Assembly: GCF_900167605.1 (NCBI RefSeq)
Contig: NZ_FUYH01000001.1
Coordinates: forward strand, 124,001 to 188,000
Reading direction: 5' to 3'
From: Caloramator quimbayensis
Lineage (GTDB): Bacteria; Bacillota; Clostridia; Clostridiales; Caloramatoraceae
Length of the DNA stretch: 64,000 nucleotides
The translations under genes were made by a program, and so were the position numbers. Shown here piece by piece: positions 62,598-64,000 of this stretch. Numbering within the stretch: position 1 is the stretch's first letter; each line of letters begins with the position of its first letter. The notes beneath the pieces were generated by a model that was not told the origin of the DNA, made no database searches, and worked only from the letters and a program-made list of their open reading frames with translations.

Positions 62598-63323
62598 CTA
62601 AATTATATTATTTCTCTCCAAAAGTGCTTTATTGTTTACAACGCTCTCAAAGGGAGCATCCTCTATAATAGTATGCTCCTTCGAAAAAACTATTGCTCTA
62701 TAAAAAAGTCCCTTAACATAGTCAAAATCATGGGTGGCACATATTATAGTTTTTCCGCTTTCACTAAGTCTTAATAAAAGCTCCCTTAAAAATTTCTTAT
62801 TCTTTGGGTCAAGCCCGTTCATAGGCTCATCGAGCAGTATTACCTGAGGATTTACAGATAAAACTGCAGCTAAGGCAGTTTTTTTCATCTCTCCTCCGCT
62901 AAGGTTATAGGGAGCTCTATCCCTTAAATCCCATATCCCAAGAAGATTTAAGCAGTCAAAAACTCTTTTTTGCACCTCATCCTTTGAAAATCCCATCTGA
63001 TACGGCCCAAAGGAGACCTCATCGTAAACCGTTGGGCAAAAAAGCTGAAGCTGAGGGTTTTGAAATAAAAATCCTATATTCTTATGAAAGGTCTTTGAAA
63101 AGATATTATCCTGCATTCTCTTTTCATCGATTAAAGTGCCATTAAATAAGTACTGCCCCTCACTTTTAAATATTATTCCGCTAAGGAGCTTTAAGAGCGT
63201 AGACTTGCCGCAGCCATTAGGCCCAATTAATGCAACAGATTCTCCCTTTTCTATCTTTAAATTTATATTATTTAGTGCAGTTATGTCTTTATAGCTAAAA
63301 CATATACTTTTAAGCTCTATCAT
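62598..63323 (-). CDS. ECF/cobalt-type ABC transporter ATPase (CbiO/EcfA-like)
   Basis: 241 residues. Complete ATPase: IELKSICFSYKDITALNNINL, Walker A LIGPNGCGKSTLLKLL, Q-loop GFLFQNPQLQLFCPTVYDEVSFGP, signature NLSGGEMKKTALA, Walker B QVILLDEPMNGLDP and the switch His in CATHDFDYV. The CPTVYDEVSFGP block after the Q-loop is typical of energy-coupling-factor and CbiO ATPases. It is 23 bp after the T-component gene. Substrate depends on an S component beyond the right edge; cobalt or nickel (CbiMNQO-type) fits a single ATPase and one T protein. Confidence 0.92.
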   Translation of the reverse strand: MIELKSICFSYKDITALNNINLKIEKGESVALIGPNGCGKSTLLKLLSGIIFKSEGQYLFNGTLIDEKRMQDNIFSKTFHKNIGFLFQNPQLQLFCPTVYDEVSFGPYQMGFSKDEVQKRVFDCLNLLGIWDLRDRAPYNLSGGEMKKTALAAVLSVNPQVILLDEPMNGLDPKNKKFLRELLLRLSESGKTIICATHDFDYVKGLFYRAIVFSKEHTIIEDAPFESVVNNKALLERNNII

Positions 63324-63346
63324 TTAAACCTCCAAAGAAAGCTGTT

Positions 63347-64000
63347 TTAAAAGAAAAAATAAGAAGATATCATAAATATTATAACTAATATAAAAATAAA
63401 ATCATATATATTAAGCTTAAAATTCACTTCTCTTTTGTATTCCCCTGTAAATCCTCTTAACTCCATAGCGCTGTACATTTCATCAGACATAAGCTTTGAT
63501 TGTATAAAAACATTTCCAATAATATTAGAAAGCAAAGAATATTTTTTATCTAATTTACCAATAGTCCTGATTTTCAGTGCATAAATCATATTTAGTGCTA
63601 AATCACCAAGTACGTATATATAAATTATTGCAATATCCAAAATGAAAATAAAAATATCAGGAACATAAATAAGCTTTAAGGATTTAGTTATATCCTTCCA
63701 CCTTGTAGTAATGCTAAGAATATTTACTATAACAATATCTGCAAAAACCTTTACAGGAATAATTAAACTGCTAAAACTTTTATAGATAAATACCGATGGA
63801 AAAACCATTAAAAGAGAAAAGGCAAAAGCGGCAAAGCTAAAGTAAAGCACTTTGCCGCTGCTATTTTTTAAAAGCAGTGTACAAATTATTAAGAGCGAAT
63901 CTAAAGATAATAGAAAAAATATATTTTTAGATAATGAAATAAAAAATATCAAAACAAAAACCGAAAGGAGCTTTAAAGCAGGATTGACACTATATAAAAA
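63347..64000 (-). CDS. ECF/cobalt transporter T component (CbiQ/EcfT-like), cut by window edge
   Basis: About 217 residues are visible, with the start beyond the right edge: the frame stays open to position 64000 and reads SVNPALKLLSVFV, the usual N-terminal helix of this family, before the first possible start at 63952. Several hydrophobic helices follow. The coupling segment SKLMSDEMYSAMELRGFTGEYK corresponds to the Ala-Arg-Gly motif region that contacts the ATPase (here LRG). It transmits ATP-driven motion to the substrate-binding subunit. Paired with the downstream ATPase gene. Confidence 0.88.
   Translation of the reverse strand, partial: FLYSVNPALKLLSVFVLIFFISLSKNIFFLLSLDSLLIICTLLLKNSSGKVLYFSFAAFAFSLLMVFPSVFIYKSFSSLIIPVKVFADIVIVNILSITTRWKDITKSLKLIYVPDIFIFILDIAIIYIYVLGDLALNMIYALKIRTIGKLDKKYSLLSNIIGNVFIQSKLMSDEMYSAMELRGFTGEYKREVNFKLNIYDFIFILVIIFMISSYFFF

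Overview
The window is AT-rich DNA from an endospore-forming, Gram-positive anaerobe of the Clostridia. The evidence is a dense set of sporulation and germination genes (yabG, sipL, veg, spoIIR, ypeB, a gerA/gerB/gerC operon, an alpha/beta SASP, a CotS-type protein), a choline trimethylamine-lyase microcompartment operon, and strong GGAGG-type ribosome binding sites with many U-tailed hairpin terminators. I see no rRNA, tRNA, CRISPR array or intact transposon. Most genes lie on the minus strand. The species cannot be fixed from the sequence alone.

1-5529 (minus): the promoter-proximal part of a choline-utilisation (cut) microcompartment operon. In transcription order it holds two related 10-TM DMT/EmrE-type transporters, a small unknown protein, two BMC-H shell proteins, a CoA-acylating-type aldehyde dehydrogenase whose catalytic Cys position is Ser, and the N-terminus of CutC, cut by the window edge. 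5754-7213: an ECF-type sigma factor with its membrane anti-sigma factor.

7390-26573: a glycan catabolic island. A nine-gene minus-strand operon runs from an LplA-type solute-binding lipoprotein through two permeases, GH18, GH29, a CBM9-like protein, a large transglutaminase-fold protein, GH20 and a UroD-superfamily protein. Beside it are a LacI regulator, GH38 with a GntR/LacI hybrid regulator, and GH130 behind a DUF624 membrane protein. No hydrolase has a signal peptide, so the plan appears to be import of oligosaccharides or small glycoconjugates and breakdown in the cytoplasm. Fucosidase, hexosaminidase, alpha-mannosidase, mannoside phosphorylase and a GlcNAc-beta-1,4-GlcNAc-type hydrolase together suit eukaryotic N-glycans. 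The transglutaminase-fold protein, which shares motif features with peptide:N-glycanase, is the most interesting gene here. A chemoreceptor with a sigma-D promoter and a nagR-nagB operon with two operator boxes follow (27348-31224).

31338-43148: housekeeping and mixed genes: an amidase-domain membrane protein, rpmE, rho, glpX, pyrG, murI, a SASP gene, ypeB (without sleB beside it), a diacylglycerol glucosyltransferase-like gene and spoIIR. 43905-59137: a second sporulation and germination cluster: gerA-gerB-gerC, ispE with a nucleotidyltransferase gene, cyanophycin synthetase and cyanophycinase, sipL, veg, a SpoIID-amidase fusion, yabG and a CotS-type gene. 59359-64000: pepF, a glycosyltransferase, a 124-bp hairpin-forming repeat, and an ECF-type transporter ATPase and T component running off the right edge. 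No gene-free stretch exceeds 300 bases; the longest are 19811-20089 and 62330-62597.
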